Counted from the stretch's first letter, positions 8,365-18,716 are shown. The stretch: DNA of 64,000 nucleotides from Cupriavidus necator N-1 (GCF_000219215.1 NC_015726.1:2418001-2482000), one strand, 5' to 3'. The notes: generated by a model not told the origin, from the letters alone. A program made the numbers and translations.

Positions 8365-8841
8365 ATGAACCTGATCCTGTGGCGCCACGCCGAAGCCGAA
8401 GACCTCCCCGACGCGCTCAGCCTGAGCCGCCATGCCGACCTGCAGCGCCCGCTCACACGCCGCGGCCGCAAGCAGGCGGAGGTATCCGCCAAATGGCTGC
8501 GCGCGCATCTGCCGGCCGACACCCGCGTGCTGTGCAGCCCCGCGCTGCGCACCCGTGAAACGGCGGCCGCGCTGACTGCCAAGGCGGAGATCATTGATGC
8601 CCTTGCGCCCGGCGCCGACGTCAGCGCGGTGCTTGCCGCGGTCGAGTGGCCGGAACGCCCCGAGCATGTGGTGGTGGTCGGGCACCAGCCCTGGATTGGC
8701 CGCGTCGCCAGCCTGCTGCTGGCCGGCTCGGAAATGAACTGGAGCGTGCGCAAGAGCGGCATCTGGTGGCTGACCGGCCGCACCCGCGAAAGCGAGGCGC
8801 AGACCGTGCTGCGCGCCGTCATCAACCCCGAATTCCTCTGA
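8365..8841 (+). CDS. sixA: Phosphohistidine phosphatase SixA
   Basis: The 158-residue protein belongs to the histidine phosphatase (phosphoglycerate mutase-like) superfamily. It shows the compact catalytic motif LWRHAEAE (phospho-acceptor His8) at the N-terminus and a second histidine in VVVGHQPWIG, with no extra domains, as in SixA. SixA removes phosphate from histidine on phosphotransfer proteins. I chose the ATG at 8365 because it places the RHA motif directly at the N-terminus. It lies upstream of the phosphate gene block, but no operon with olsB is evident because 346 bases separate them. Confidence 0.85.
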   Translation: MNLILWRHAEAEDLPDALSLSRHADLQRPLTRRGRKQAEVSAKWLRAHLPADTRVLCSPALRTRETAAALTAKAEIIDALAPGADVSAVLAAVEWPERPEHVVVVGHQPWIGRVASLLLAGSEMNWSVRKSGIWWLTGRTRESEAQTVLRAVINPEFL

Positions 8842-9097
8842 GCCTTGCCTTCCGGCATGCCTGGTACCGCCTGACGGCACCTGACCCATCCTGTCCCGTC
8901 AAAATCAGAAATGGCTGATGGCGGGCGGAATCTCCCGTTACCAGAGTGGCCTTGGCGCCTCTTCCGGTGCCGAAAGCAGGTGTCACGGAGATTCCCCATG
9001 AATGGCCCGGCCAATCGTCATATTGCTGGCGAGGAACGCAACTCACACCCCTGACCCGTCGCCCGAAACTGCCCAACCGTCCGCCCTGGCAGGAGAC

Positions 9098-9151
9098 GTC
9101 ACGGAACGGTCATCCCCGGGTCACGGCACTGTCACCCGCCCTCACTACATT
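9098..9151 (+). promoter_or_regulatory. Predicted tandem Pho box and promoter for olsB
   Basis: Four GTCA cores begin at 9098, 9109, 9120 and 9131, exactly 11 bases apart, which is the repeat unit of PhoB binding sites. A -10-like TACATT follows at 9146-9151, 11 bases after the last core, so the final pair could replace the -35 element. The predicted transcript start would be about 30 bases before the olsB ATG. Confidence 0.7.
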
Positions 9152-9187
9152 GCATCGCAACAGTTTCGTCACCAAAAGGACATACTG

Positions 9188-10030
9188 ATGCGAGATCTGC
9201 CGACGCCCACCCAGCCGCTTTTTGACTCTCTGCCCAATGGCCTTGGTGGCCAGACGGCGCGGAGCCGTCTTCATCGCCAATCAGATACACCGGCACATGA
9301 ATCGCCTGTTCTCAGCGTGGCGTGGGCGCGCCACCAGGACGAAGTAGTCGAAGCCCAGCGCCTGCGCTACAAGGTCTTTGCCGAGGAAATGGGCGCGCGC
9401 CTGACCTCTTCCGTGCCGGAGCTGGACATCGACATGTTCGATGCCTACTGCGACCACCTGATCGTGCGCGACATGGCCACGCTGCGCGTGGTGGGCACCT
9501 ACCGCGTGCTGCCGCCGCACCAGGCCAAGCGCCTGGGCTGCCTGTACGCGGAATCGGAATTCGACCTGGTGCGCCTGGCCCACCTGCGCCCCAAGATGCT
9601 GGAACTGGGCCGCTCCTGCGTGCACCGCGACTACCGTTCGGGCAGCGTCATCATGGCGCTGTGGGGCGGCCTGGGCGAGTACCTGCAGCGCTGGGGCATC
9701 GAATCGATGCTGGGCTGCGCCAGCGTGCCGATGAACGACGGCGGCCACTACGCGGCCAGCCTCCACCGGCTGTTCAGCGAACGCTCGCTGGCACCGATCG
9801 AATACCATGCCTTCCCGCGCGTGCCGCTGCCGGTCGAGGACCTGAACCAGCAGCTGGACGTCGAGCCGCCCGCGCTGATCAAGGGCTACTTGCGCCTGGG
9901 CGCAAAGATCTGCGGCCAGCCGGCCTGGGATCCGGACTTCAACGTGGCGGACTTCCTGACGCTGCTGCGCGTGAACGACATGAACCCGCGCTACGCCCGC
10001 CACTTCCTCGGCCTGAACAACGCCGCCTGA
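9188..10030 (+). CDS. olsB: OlsB-type GNAT acyltransferase (lyso-ornithine lipid synthesis)
   Basis: The 280-residue protein matches the L-ornithine N-alpha-acyl-ACP acyltransferase family. It has the GNAT-like core with 'QRLRYKVFAEEMGAR', 'ELGRSCVHRDYR' and the C-terminal 'ALIKGYLRLGAKICGQPAWDPDFN'. OlsB joins a 3-hydroxyacyl chain from acyl carrier protein to ornithine, and OlsA then adds the second chain; olsA is not in this window. I chose the ATG at 9188 (AAAAGGA upstream) because the longer reading frame runs back through the phased GTCA repeats. Those repeats and the adjacent ppx/ppk and pst-pho genes point to induction under phosphate starvation, when phosphorus-free ornithine lipids replace phospholipids. 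The exact amino acid acylated is inferred from the family. Confidence 0.82.
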   Translation: MRDLPTPTQPLFDSLPNGLGGQTARSRLHRQSDTPAHESPVLSVAWARHQDEVVEAQRLRYKVFAEEMGARLTSSVPELDIDMFDAYCDHLIVRDMATLRVVGTYRVLPPHQAKRLGCLYAESEFDLVRLAHLRPKMLELGRSCVHRDYRSGSVIMALWGGLGEYLQRWGIESMLGCASVPMNDGGHYAASLHRLFSERSLAPIEYHAFPRVPLPVEDLNQQLDVEPPALIKGYLRLGAKICGQPAWDPDFNVADFLTLLRVNDMNPRYARHFLGLNNAA

Positions 10031-10049
10031 GCGGCGCCTGGCCCTGTCA

Positions 10050-10074
10050 GCGGCCGCCGCCCCCTGGCGGCCGC
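10050..10074. terminator. GC-rich hairpin between convergent olsB and ppx
   Basis: GCGGCCGCC (10050-10058) pairs with GGCGGCCGC (10066-10074). It has no T run, so it may slow or protect transcripts rather than act as a classic terminator. Confidence 0.5.
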
Positions 10075-10088
10075 CCTCCGCGCTGCGC

Positions 10089-11621
10089 TCAGTCGTAGAT
10101 GACCTTGTAGCGCTTGCCGATCCGTTGCCATTCGTCAGCCTCCTGCGCGAGGCTGTATTCGATCAGCGGATTGGCCTCGATCCACGCCTGCGGCAGGCGC
10201 ACGGTGAAGCCTTCGTCCAGCGCTTCGGCCAGCTGGCTCACACGGATATCGGGCAAGGCCACGTCCGAGCGGCGCCGGCACAGCACAAAGGCCAGGCGCA
10301 GGCTGAACAGCATGCGCCAGTCGACGAACCTGCCGCTGCCCGACAGCTTGCCGAGCTTGCCGGCATGGCCCAGCAACAGCGTCGCCAGCCGCGCCTGGTC
10401 GGTCTTGGAAAAGCCCGGCATGTCGGCATGAGTGGCGATATAGGCCGAATGCTTGTGGTAGCCGCTGTGCGAGATCGTCATGCCGATCTCATGCAGGCTG
10501 GCGGCCCAGCCCAGCAGCGCCAGGTTGTCCTCGCGCCGTTCGTTGGCCGGCTCCGGGAACTGTGACAACAGCGTCTGCGCGGCGCGGCGCACGCGGCTGG
10601 ACTGGGCCCGGTCCACGCCGTAGCGGCGCATGAACTGGTCCACCGTGACGGTGCGCATGTCCTCATGGTGGCTGCGTCCGAGCAGGTCGTACAGCACGCC
10701 CAGCCGCAGCGCGCCGTCGGTAACATCCATGCGCTCGATATCGAGTTCGGCAAACACACCCAGCATGATCGACAAGCCGCCCGGCAGCACCGGGATGCGG
10801 TCCGCCTTGAGGCCGGTCAGCTTGACGCGGTTGGTATTCTCGGCCTTGATCAGCGCGCGCTTGAGGCGCTCCAGCCCCTCGCGCGTGATACCGTGCTCGG
10901 CGGTGCTGTCGTTCATGCCATTGAGTTCGATCAGCTCGGCCAGCGCGCGCGCCGTGCCCGACGAGCCGACCGCCTGCTCCCAGCCCGCGGCGCGGTACTG
11001 GCGTACCAGCACCTGGATCTCGCGGCGCGCGGCCAGCTCGGCCTGCTTCATCGCATATTCATCGACGTTGCCGCTGGGGAAGAACTGGCGGCTGTGCGAT
11101 ACGCAGCCGATATACAGGCTCTCCATCAGCTTGGACTGGTAGCCGTTGCCGATGATGAATTCGGTCGAGCCGCCGCCGATATCGACCACCAGGCGGTTGC
11201 CCTGGCAGGCCGGGGCGTCGTGCGAGGCCCCGAGGTAGATCAGCCGCGCCTCTTCGCGCCCGGCGATCACTTCGATCGGGAAGCCCAGCGCGCTTTCAGC
11301 CTCGATCAGGAACTCGGACGCGTTCTTGGCCACGCGCAGCGTATTGGTGGCGACGGCGCGCACCTGGTTGGGCGCGAACTCGCGCAGCCGGTCGCCGAAG
11401 CGCCGCAGCGCATCGATGCCGCGGCGCCGCGCGGGCTGGTCCAGGTATTTGTCGGGCGTCAGGCCGGCGGCCAGGCGGACCGGCTCGCGCAGCGCGTCGA
11501 CCTGGAAGATCTGGCTGGCCGGGCCATTGGCGGTGGGGGTTTCGTCCACCCGCCCGATCATCAGGCGGAAGCTGTTCGAACCCATGTCGACGGCAGCCAG
11601 CAGGCGTGGGGTGTTGTTCAT
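10089..11621 (-). CDS. ppx: Exopolyphosphatase (Ppx/GppA family)
   Basis: The 510-residue protein has the actin-like Ppx/GppA fold. It starts with AAVDMGSNSFRL (phosphate-binding loop), has VVDIGGGSTEF in the middle, and has a C-terminal helical HD-like half beginning near residue 310. It releases phosphate from the ends of polyphosphate chains, and some members also hydrolyse pppGpp. The length suits full-size Ppx. It is divergent from ppk, with 193 bases between the starts, so synthesis and breakdown of polyphosphate are encoded side by side. The shared intergenic region holds a Pho-box-like element. Confidence 0.92.
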   Translation of the reverse strand: MNNTPRLLAAVDMGSNSFRLMIGRVDETPTANGPASQIFQVDALREPVRLAAGLTPDKYLDQPARRRGIDALRRFGDRLREFAPNQVRAVATNTLRVAKNASEFLIEAESALGFPIEVIAGREEARLIYLGASHDAPACQGNRLVVDIGGGSTEFIIGNGYQSKLMESLYIGCVSHSRQFFPSGNVDEYAMKQAELAARREIQVLVRQYRAAGWEQAVGSSGTARALAELIELNGMNDSTAEHGITREGLERLKRALIKAENTNRVKLTGLKADRIPVLPGGLSIMLGVFAELDIERMDVTDGALRLGVLYDLLGRSHHEDMRTVTVDQFMRRYGVDRAQSSRVRRAAQTLLSQFPEPANERREDNLALLGWAASLHEIGMTISHSGYHKHSAYIATHADMPGFSKTDQARLATLLLGHAGKLGKLSGSGRFVDWRMLFSLRLAFVLCRRRSDVALPDIRVSQLAEALDEGFTVRLPQAWIEANPLIEYSLAQEADEWQRIGKRYKVIYD

Positions 11622-11751
11622 CGTGTGCTAGGAGGGCTGGTTCGCGTTGGCGTTGCGTGGCGCGGCAGGTGCACTCTGGTGCCTTGGCCTGCCGGCGTTC
11701 GCGCCCGGGAAAAATATGTCCTGGTCATGTCTGCATCATGACAAAATCAAA

Positions 11752-11769
11752 CTGTCATAAAAGTGACAC
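11752..11769 (+). promoter_or_regulatory. Pho-box-like site between ppx and ppk
   Basis: CTGTCATAAAAGTGACAC matches the enterobacterial Pho box consensus in its first half and at 5 of 7 positions in its second half. A -10-like TATGAA (11775-11780) follows, pointing to ppk. The site lies 46 bases before the chosen ppk start. It is also partly symmetrical, so it could act on ppx. Confidence 0.6.
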
Positions 11770-11814
11770 GTTTTTATGAAAAAGTCGCCACATTACCAAA
11801 AGAAGGTCATGCTC

Positions 11815-13902
11815 ATGTCGACGACTCCGTCCAGTACGCTGCTCAACCGCGAACTGGGCATCCTGGAATTCAATGCCCGCGTGCTGGCACAGGCGGCGGA
11901 CCCGAAAGTCCCGCTGCTGGAGCGGCTGAAATTCATCTGCATCGTGTCCAGCAACCTGGACGAGTTCTTTGAAATCCGCATGGCGGGCCTGAAGGAACAG
12001 ATGCGCGACAACGCTTCGGGCCTGACGCCGGACGGCCTGTCATTCCAGCAGACCTACCAGCTTGTCACCGAGCGCACGCAACGGCTTGTGGCTTCGCAGT
12101 ATGACATGCTGCAGAACACCATTTTTCCACTACTTGAAAAAGAGGGGGTCTTTTTCCACCTGACCACCACCTGGACCGACGCCCAGCGCGAATGGGCGCG
12201 CGAGTTCTTCCAGCGCGAACTGGGGCCGGTGCTGACCCCGATTGCGCTGGATCCCGCCCATCCCTTTCCCCGCGTGCTCAACAAGAGCCTGAACTTCGTG
12301 GTGGAATTGTCCGGCAAGGACGCGTTCGGCCGCGACGCCGACCTGGCCATCGTGCAGGCGCCGCGCGCGCTTCCGCGCGTGGTGAAGATGCCGGAGAAGC
12401 TGTCGGGCTACCCGTACGGCTTCGTGATGCTGTCATCCTTCATGCAGGGCTTCGTGCATGAGCTGTTCCCGGCCATTGCCGTGCACGGTTGCTACCAGTT
12501 CCGCGTCACGCGCAACTCCGACCTGTTCGTCTCGGAAGACGAGATCACCGACCTGCGCGAGGCGCTGCAGGGCGAACTGCCCACGCGCCATTTCGGCGAC
12601 ACGGTGCGCCTGGAAGTCTCTTCGGACACGCCGGCACCGCTGGCGCGCCGGCTGCTGCTGGAATCGGGCCTCGCCGAGCAGGACCTGTACCGCGTTTCCG
12701 GCCCGGTGAACCTGGTGCGGCTGATGCAGATCCCCGACATGGTGGACCGGCCCGCGCTGAAGTTTGCGCCGTATGTGCCCGCCCCGGTCAAGGCCTTCTC
12801 CGCCGGCGCGTCGATGTTCGACGTGATGCGACAGCAGGACGTGCTGCTGCACCACCCGTACGAGAGCTTCAGTTCTGTGCTCGACCTGCTGCAGCTGGCA
12901 GCGGCCGACCCCAACGTGGTCGCGATCAAGCAGACGGTCTATCGCACCGGCAATGAGTCGCTGGTCATGGAAGCGCTGATGACCGCCGCGCGCAACGGCA
13001 AGGAAGTCACGGTGGTGGTGGAGCTGCTGGCACGCTTTGACGAGGAGACCAACATCAACTGGGCCGAGCGCCTGGAATCCGCGGGCGCACACGTGATCTA
13101 CGGCGTGGTCGGCCACAAGTGCCACGCCAAGATGCTGCTGATCGTTCGGCGCGAGCCCACCGGCCCCAAGGTCAAGCAGGTCAAGCTGCGGCGCTACGCC
13201 CACCTCGGCACCGGCAACTACCATCCGCGCACCGCCCGCCTCTACACCGACTTCGGCCTGCTGACGGCCAACGAGGAGATCTGCGAAGACGTGCACCACG
13301 TGTTCCAGCTGCTGACCGGCACCGCCGGCACCATCCGGCTGAACCACCTGTGGCAGTCGCCCTTCACCATGCAGAGCAACCTGGTCGACCATATCCGCGC
13401 CGAAGCCCGCAACGCGCGCGCCGGCAAGCCCGCGCGCATCATCGCCAAGATGAACGCGCTGCTGGAGCCGTCGATCATCGACGAGCTGTACAAGGCCTCG
13501 CGCGCGGGAGTGAGGATCGACCTGATCGTGCGCGGCGTGTGCGCGCTGATGCCGGGCGTGCCGGGCATGTCCGAGAACATCTCGGTGCGCTCGATCATCG
13601 GCCGCTTCCTGGAACACCACCGGGTCTACTATTTCCACGCCGGCGGCGAAGAGGTGCTGTACCTGTCCAGCGCCGACTGGATGGACCGCAACCTGTTCCG
13701 CCGCGTCGAAGTTGCCTTCCCGGTGCTGGACAAGGCGCTGAAGGCGCGCGTCATCAAGGAAAGCCTGCAGGTACACCTGCGCGACAACGCCTCGGCATGG
13801 ATCATGCAGCCGGACGGCAACTATGCGCGCACGCAGACGCGCTCGAAGCGTCCGCATGTGAGCCAGAACGATATGCTGGTGATGTTCGGCGGCACACCCT
13901 GA
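11815..13902 (+). CDS. ppk: Polyphosphate kinase 1
   Basis: The 695-residue protein is a complete PPK1, with an N-terminal helical domain, head domain and two C-terminal phospholipase-D-like domains. The autophosphorylated histidine is in 'GHKCHAKMLL' near residue 440, and the second conserved segment is 'YYFHAGGEEVLYLSSADWM'. It reversibly transfers the gamma phosphate of ATP onto polyphosphate. I chose the ATG at 11815 because AGAAGG (11801-11806) is eight bases upstream; an in-frame ATG at 11776 overlaps the predicted promoter. A Pho-box-like site lies just upstream, consistent with polyphosphate formation being tied to phosphate status. Confidence 0.95.
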   Translation: MSTTPSSTLLNRELGILEFNARVLAQAADPKVPLLERLKFICIVSSNLDEFFEIRMAGLKEQMRDNASGLTPDGLSFQQTYQLVTERTQRLVASQYDMLQNTIFPLLEKEGVFFHLTTTWTDAQREWAREFFQRELGPVLTPIALDPAHPFPRVLNKSLNFVVELSGKDAFGRDADLAIVQAPRALPRVVKMPEKLSGYPYGFVMLSSFMQGFVHELFPAIAVHGCYQFRVTRNSDLFVSEDEITDLREALQGELPTRHFGDTVRLEVSSDTPAPLARRLLLESGLAEQDLYRVSGPVNLVRLMQIPDMVDRPALKFAPYVPAPVKAFSAGASMFDVMRQQDVLLHHPYESFSSVLDLLQLAAADPNVVAIKQTVYRTGNESLVMEALMTAARNGKEVTVVVELLARFDEETNINWAERLESAGAHVIYGVVGHKCHAKMLLIVRREPTGPKVKQVKLRRYAHLGTGNYHPRTARLYTDFGLLTANEEICEDVHHVFQLLTGTAGTIRLNHLWQSPFTMQSNLVDHIRAEARNARAGKPARIIAKMNALLEPSIIDELYKASRAGVRIDLIVRGVCALMPGVPGMSENISVRSIIGRFLEHHRVYYFHAGGEEVLYLSSADWMDRNLFRRVEVAFPVLDKALKARVIKESLQVHLRDNASAWIMQPDGNYARTQTRSKRPHVSQNDMLVMFGGTP

Positions 13903-13935
13903 GCGGGCTCTATGCTTCCCTGAGGCATGGCATGC

Positions 13936-13959
13936 AAAACCCCGCCGCGGCGGGGTTTT
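13936..13959. terminator. Bidirectional terminator between ppk and phoR
   Basis: A perfectly palindromic 24-base hairpin has an A run on the left and a T run on the right: AAAACCCCGCC and GGCGGGGTTTT around a two-base centre. It ends both convergent transcripts. Confidence 0.88.
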
Positions 13960-13969
13960 CCTTTACGGG

Positions 13970-15352
13970 TCAGGCGGCGCGGCGCGAGGTGTCCGGCGAC
14001 TGCGGCGGCGCGGTCGGGCCGGTGCCTGGCGTTGGCATGTCCGCACCCTCCCCAGCCGAACGCAGGCTGCGCTCAAGCGGAAAGATCACGCGGAACACGC
14101 TGCCCCGGCCCTCCTCGCTGGTCACGCGCAAGTCCGCATGGTGGCGTGACAGCACGTGCTTGACGATGGCCAGCCCCAGCCCGGTGCCGCCGGTGTCGCG
14201 CGAGCGGCTGCGGTCCACGCGGTAGAAGCGCTCGGTCAGCCGGGGAATATGCTCGGGCGCAATGCCCAGGCCGGTATCGGCCACGGAGAACACGGCATGG
14301 CCCTCTTCCCAGGCCAGGCGCATGGTGATACGCCCGCCATCCGGCGTGTAGCGCACCGCGTTCGACACCAGGTTGCCCAGCGCCGACAGCAGTTCGGTTT
14401 CCGCGCCGCGCACCCCCACGGTCGGGTCGATATCGGCCGAGACCTGGTGCCGTCCCTGCGAGAGCGCCTCGGCGTCGTGGCTCAGGTGCGCCACCATGGC
14501 ACGGATCGGCACGATGTCATTGCCGGGCGGCTGCGCATCGCTTTCCAGCTTGGCCAGCGCCAGCAGGTCTTCGACGATGCTCTGCATGCGCACCGACTGC
14601 GCCAGCATCATGTCGATGTAGCGGCGCCGGTCGTCCTCCGACACCGGCAGGTCACGCACGGTCTCCAGGAAGCCGGTCAGCACCGTCAGCGGCGTCTTCA
14701 GTTCGTGCGACACGTTGGCAACGAAGTCGCGCCGCATCGCCTCGGTGTTTTCGAGCTTGGTGATGTCCTGGGTGATCACCAGCTTGCGGTTGTCGCCATA
14801 GGGCAGGATCTGCACCGCGATCACGCTGTGCTTGTGTTCGCCCATGTCGCGCATCACCAGCGGATCGTCGAAACGCTGCCGGGTCAGGTAGTGGACGAAC
14901 TCGGGGCGGCGGATCAGGTGGGTGATGCGCTGGCGCACGTCGCGCCGCGCGTTCAGGCCGAAATGCTGCTCTGCCACGTCGTTGCACCACTCGATCTGGT
15001 CGGCGTCGTCCAGCATCAGCACTCCGTTGGGCGAAGCCTGGATGGCCTGGATAAAGCGCGTGTGCTGCTGCTCGACCTGCAGAACCTGGGTGCGCCAGCG
15101 CTTGACGAGCCGGTGCAGCCGGTAATACACCTCGCCCCAAAGCCCGAGTGCACTGGGGATCTCGCCGTAGACCGGCGCATCGAGCACCTTCCACAGGCGG
15201 TTGATCTGGTACAGGTAGTAGAACAGCAGCCCGAGCAGCGATACGCACGCCAGCGCCAGCGCCGGCACCGGGCCCACGGCCAGGTAGACACCGGCGGACA
15301 GCACCAGCAGGCTGATCAGGATGGCCACGGAACGGGCCCAGATGACATTCAT
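13970..15352 (-). CDS. phoR: Phosphate regulon sensor histidine kinase PhoR
   Basis: The 460-residue kinase has two N-terminal membrane segments (about residues 8-50), a PAS domain (about 100-200), the phospho-acceptor H-box NVSHELKTPLT, and an ATPase domain with N-box 'NLVSNAVRY', 'DTGLGI' and 'GGTGLGLAIVKH'. With no large periplasmic domain, it matches PhoR, which reads phosphate status through the Pst transporter and PhoU and then phosphorylates PhoB. It is the last gene of the pstSCAB-phoU-phoB-phoR series, 135 bases after phoB, and ends at a bidirectional terminator. Confidence 0.94.
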   Translation of the reverse strand: MNVIWARSVAILISLLVLSAGVYLAVGPVPALALACVSLLGLLFYYLYQINRLWKVLDAPVYGEIPSALGLWGEVYYRLHRLVKRWRTQVLQVEQQHTRFIQAIQASPNGVLMLDDADQIEWCNDVAEQHFGLNARRDVRQRITHLIRRPEFVHYLTRQRFDDPLVMRDMGEHKHSVIAVQILPYGDNRKLVITQDITKLENTEAMRRDFVANVSHELKTPLTVLTGFLETVRDLPVSEDDRRRYIDMMLAQSVRMQSIVEDLLALAKLESDAQPPGNDIVPIRAMVAHLSHDAEALSQGRHQVSADIDPTVGVRGAETELLSALGNLVSNAVRYTPDGGRITMRLAWEEGHAVFSVADTGLGIAPEHIPRLTERFYRVDRSRSRDTGGTGLGLAIVKHVLSRHHADLRVTSEEGRGSVFRVIFPLERSLRSAGEGADMPTPGTGPTAPPQSPDTSRRAA

Positions 15353-15487
15353 GCGCAGGCTTCAGGCTCGCAGCCACGGAAGGCTGCAGGGTTGCGACGG
15401 AGTGTGCCACGAATTCGCCGCGCCCTGCCAGCAGCGTGGGCCATCCTGGCCGGACGGTACGTCAGCCGCCCGGCCATGCCCGGCGCG

Positions 15488-16195
<708 letters not shown>

Positions 16196-16223
16196 GTGTA
16201 TTGTTCTCCGTGGGCGGCTGAGT

Positions 16224-16928
16224 TCAGCTCAGCGCTTCGCGCTCCATGTCCTCGCGCGAGACATGGCGGACGTCCGTCCCCTTGACAATGTAAATGATAA
16301 ATTCCGCGATGTTCTTGGCGTGATCGCCAATGCGCTCCACCGCCTTGGCGATAAACAGGAAATCCAGCGCGACCGAGATCGTACGCGGGTCTTCCATCAT
16401 GTACGTGATCAGCTTGCGCACGAAGCCGCGGAATTCCTCGTCGATGGCCTTGTCGTCCTTGACGATGCGCGCCGCCGCCACGGTGTCCAGGCGCGCAAAG
16501 GCGTCCAGCGCCTGGCGCAGCAGCGAAATCGCCATCTCGCCCGAGAGCTTGACCTCGGCGTAGTTGATGCTGTGCGCCGACGCGTCTTCCATGATGTGCT
16601 TGGTACGCTTGGCGATCTTCTCGGCTTCGTCGCCGGCGCGCTCCAGGTTGGTGATGGTCTTGGAGATGGCCATCACCAGGCGCAGGTCGCGCGCGGTCGG
16701 CTGGCGCCTGGCGATGATGTTGCCGCAGTCGGCATCGATCTCGACTTCCAGCGCGTTGAGCTGGATCTCCCGGGCGATGACCTGGTCCGCGGTCTCGCCG
16801 TCGAAGTCGGTCAGCGCGCGCATGGCGAGTTCGATCTGCGACTCGACCAGGCCGCCCATCTGCAGCAGCTTGGTGTTGATCGCGTTGAGGTCAGCGTCGA
16901 ACTGGGTCGACAGGTGCTTGTCTGGCAT
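16224..16928 (-). CDS. phoU: Phosphate signalling protein PhoU
   Basis: The 234-residue all-helical protein has the two repeated three-helix bundles of PhoU, each with the metal-binding E/D-rich pattern (for example 'NLERAGDEAEKIA' and 'AVERIGDHAKNIAEFI'). PhoU couples the PstSCAB transporter to PhoR, shutting the regulon off when phosphate is plentiful. It lies between pstB and phoB, as expected for a single pst-pho unit. Confidence 0.95.
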   Translation of the reverse strand: MPDKHLSTQFDADLNAINTKLLQMGGLVESQIELAMRALTDFDGETADQVIAREIQLNALEVEIDADCGNIIARRQPTARDLRLVMAISKTITNLERAGDEAEKIAKRTKHIMEDASAHSINYAEVKLSGEMAISLLRQALDAFARLDTVAAARIVKDDKAIDEEFRGFVRKLITYMMEDPRTISVALDFLFIAKAVERIGDHAKNIAEFIIYIVKGTDVRHVSREDMEREALS

Positions 16929-16975
16929 GGGATTCTCCTGGCCGCTTATGGATATGCTACGCCCTGCGGTGACGA

Positions 16976-17764
16976 TCAGCCGAACCGGCCGGTAATGTAG
17001 TCTTCCGTTTCCTTGCGGTGCGGCTTGATGAAGATTTTCTCGGTCTCGCCGAACTCGATCAGCTCGCCCAGGTACATGTAGGCGGTGTAGTCGGAGCAGC
17101 GCGCCGCCTGCTGCATGTTATGGGTGACGATCACGACCGTGTACTCGTCCTTCAGTTCCGCGATCAGCTCTTCGATGCGGCCAGTGGAGATCGGGTCCAG
17201 CGCCGAGCACGGCTCGTCCAGCAGCAGCACTTCGGGGCGGATGGCAATGCCGCGCGCGATGCACAGGCGCTGCTGCTGGCCGCCGGACAGGCCGTAGCCC
17301 GACTGGTGCAGCTTGTCCTTGGCTTCGTTCCACAGCGCCGCCTTGGTCAGCGCCCATTCCACGCGGTCGTCCATCTCCGAGCGCGACAGCTTCTCGAACA
17401 GGCGCACGCCGAAGGCGATGTTGTCGTAGATCGACATCGGGAACGGCGTCGGCTTCTGGAACACCATGCCGACCTTGGCGCGCAGCAGCGCGATGTCCTG
17501 GCGGGCGGTCAGCAGGTTTTCGCCGTCCATGTTGATCTCACCCTCGGCGCGCTGTTCGGGGTACAGCGCATACATCTTGTTGAAGGTGCGCAGCAGCGTC
17601 GACTTGCCGCAGCCCGACGGCCCGATGAAGGCCGTGACCTTGCGGTCCGGGATCGACATGTTGATGTCTTTCAGCGCATGGAACTGGCTGTAGTAGAAGT
17701 TCAGGTTGCGCACGTCGATCTTGGCGCGTACCGAATCGGGAATGTCGATGACGGTGGAGGTCAT
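16976..17764 (-). CDS. pstB: Phosphate ABC transporter ATP-binding protein PstB
   Basis: The 262-residue ATPase has Walker [11 protein letters not shown]-loop VFQKPTPFP, signature LSGGQQQR, Walker [14 protein letters not shown] and H-loop VTHNMQQA. '[13 protein letters not shown]' between Walker A and the Q-loop is characteristic of PstB. It powers high-affinity phosphate import with PstC and PstA and lies 52 bases after pstA. Confidence 0.96.
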   Translation of the reverse strand: MTSTVIDIPDSVRAKIDVRNLNFYYSQFHALKDINMSIPDRKVTAFIGPSGCGKSTLLRTFNKMYALYPEQRAEGEINMDGENLLTARQDIALLRAKVGMVFQKPTPFPMSIYDNIAFGVRLFEKLSRSEMDDRVEWALTKAALWNEAKDKLHQSGYGLSGGQQQRLCIARGIAIRPEVLLLDEPCSALDPISTGRIEELIAELKDEYTVVIVTHNMQQAARCSDYTAYMYLGELIEFGETEKIFIKPHRKETEDYITGRFG

Positions 17765-17816
17765 TGCGTTTCTCGCTTGCAGTCTTTGGGACGGGACGGA
17801 TTACCGGCCGCGCCGC

Positions 17817-18716
17817 TTATTTCTTGAACAGGATGCGCGCCAGGATATTCAATGCCAGCACGCCGAGCGTAATCAGGAACACACCCGCCCAGGCCAGCTG
17901 CTGCCATTCGGTGAACGGGCTCATGGCAAAGCGGAAGATCGTCACCGGCAGGTTGGCCATCGGCTTGTTCAGGTCGCTGGTCCAGAACTGGTTGGACAGC
18001 GCGGTGAACAGCAGCGGCGCGGTCTCGCCGGCGATACGCGCGACGGCCAGCAACACCCCGGTCACAATCCCGGCGTAGGATGACTTCACGGTGATCGACA
18101 GCACCATCTTCCACTTGGGCGTGCCGAGTGCGAAGGCAGCCTCGCGCAGCGCGTTGGGCACCAGGTTCAGCATGTTCTCGGTGGTGCGCACCACGATCGG
18201 CACCTGCAGCAGCGCCAGCGCACAGATCCCGGCCCAGCCCGAGAAGTGGCCCATGCGGGTCACCACCAGCGCGTAGACAAAGAGGCCGATCACGATCGAC
18301 GGCGCCGACAGCAGGATGTCGTTGATAAAGCGGATAAGGCTGGCCAGCGGCGAGCTCTTGCCGTACTCGGCCAGGTAGATGCCGGCCAGGATGCCCAGCG
18401 GCGTACCGAACAGCGTGGCCATGCCGACCATCACGAAGCTGCCGAAGATGGCGTTGGCCAGGCCGCCGCCGGCGGTATTGGGCGCTGGCGTCATCTGCGT
18501 GAACAGGTCCAGCGACAGGCCGCCCACGCCCAGCGTGACGGTGGTCCACAGGATCCACGCCAGCCAGAACAGGCCGAAGCCCATCGCCGCCAGCGAGGCG
18601 GTCAGTGCGTACAGGTTGGTGCGGCGGCGGCGCGCCTGCAGCCGGGTGCGGATGGCATCCGCGTCGGGGCGGACCGCCGGGATCGATACGGTAGACACGG
18701 CTTGACTCACGCTCAT
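17817..18716 (-). CDS. pstA: Phosphate ABC transporter permease PstA
   Basis: The 299-residue permease has six membrane segments and the binding-protein-dependent transport signature around '[22 protein letters not shown]', the EAA loop that contacts PstB. The start codon overlaps the end of pstC by four bases, indicating translational coupling. Confidence 0.95.
   Translation of the reverse strand: MSVSQAVSTVSIPAVRPDADAIRTRLQARRRRTNLYALTASLAAMGFGLFWLAWILWTTVTLGVGGLSLDLFTQMTPAPNTAGGGLANAIFGSFVMVGMATLFGTPLGILAGIYLAEYGKSSPLASLIRFINDILLSAPSIVIGLFVYALVVTRMGHFSGWAGICALALLQVPIVVRTTENMLNLVPNALREAAFALGTPKWKMVLSITVKSSYAGIVTGVLLAVARIAGETAPLLFTALSNQFWTSDLNKPMANLPVTIFRFAMSPFTEWQQLAWAGVFLITLGVLALNILARILFKK

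Noticed and set aside
13119..14225. Long open frame overlapping ppk and phoR in another phase
   Set aside because: It crosses the bidirectional terminator and has Arg/Pro-rich low-quality sequence; PPK1 and PhoR motifs account for the region.
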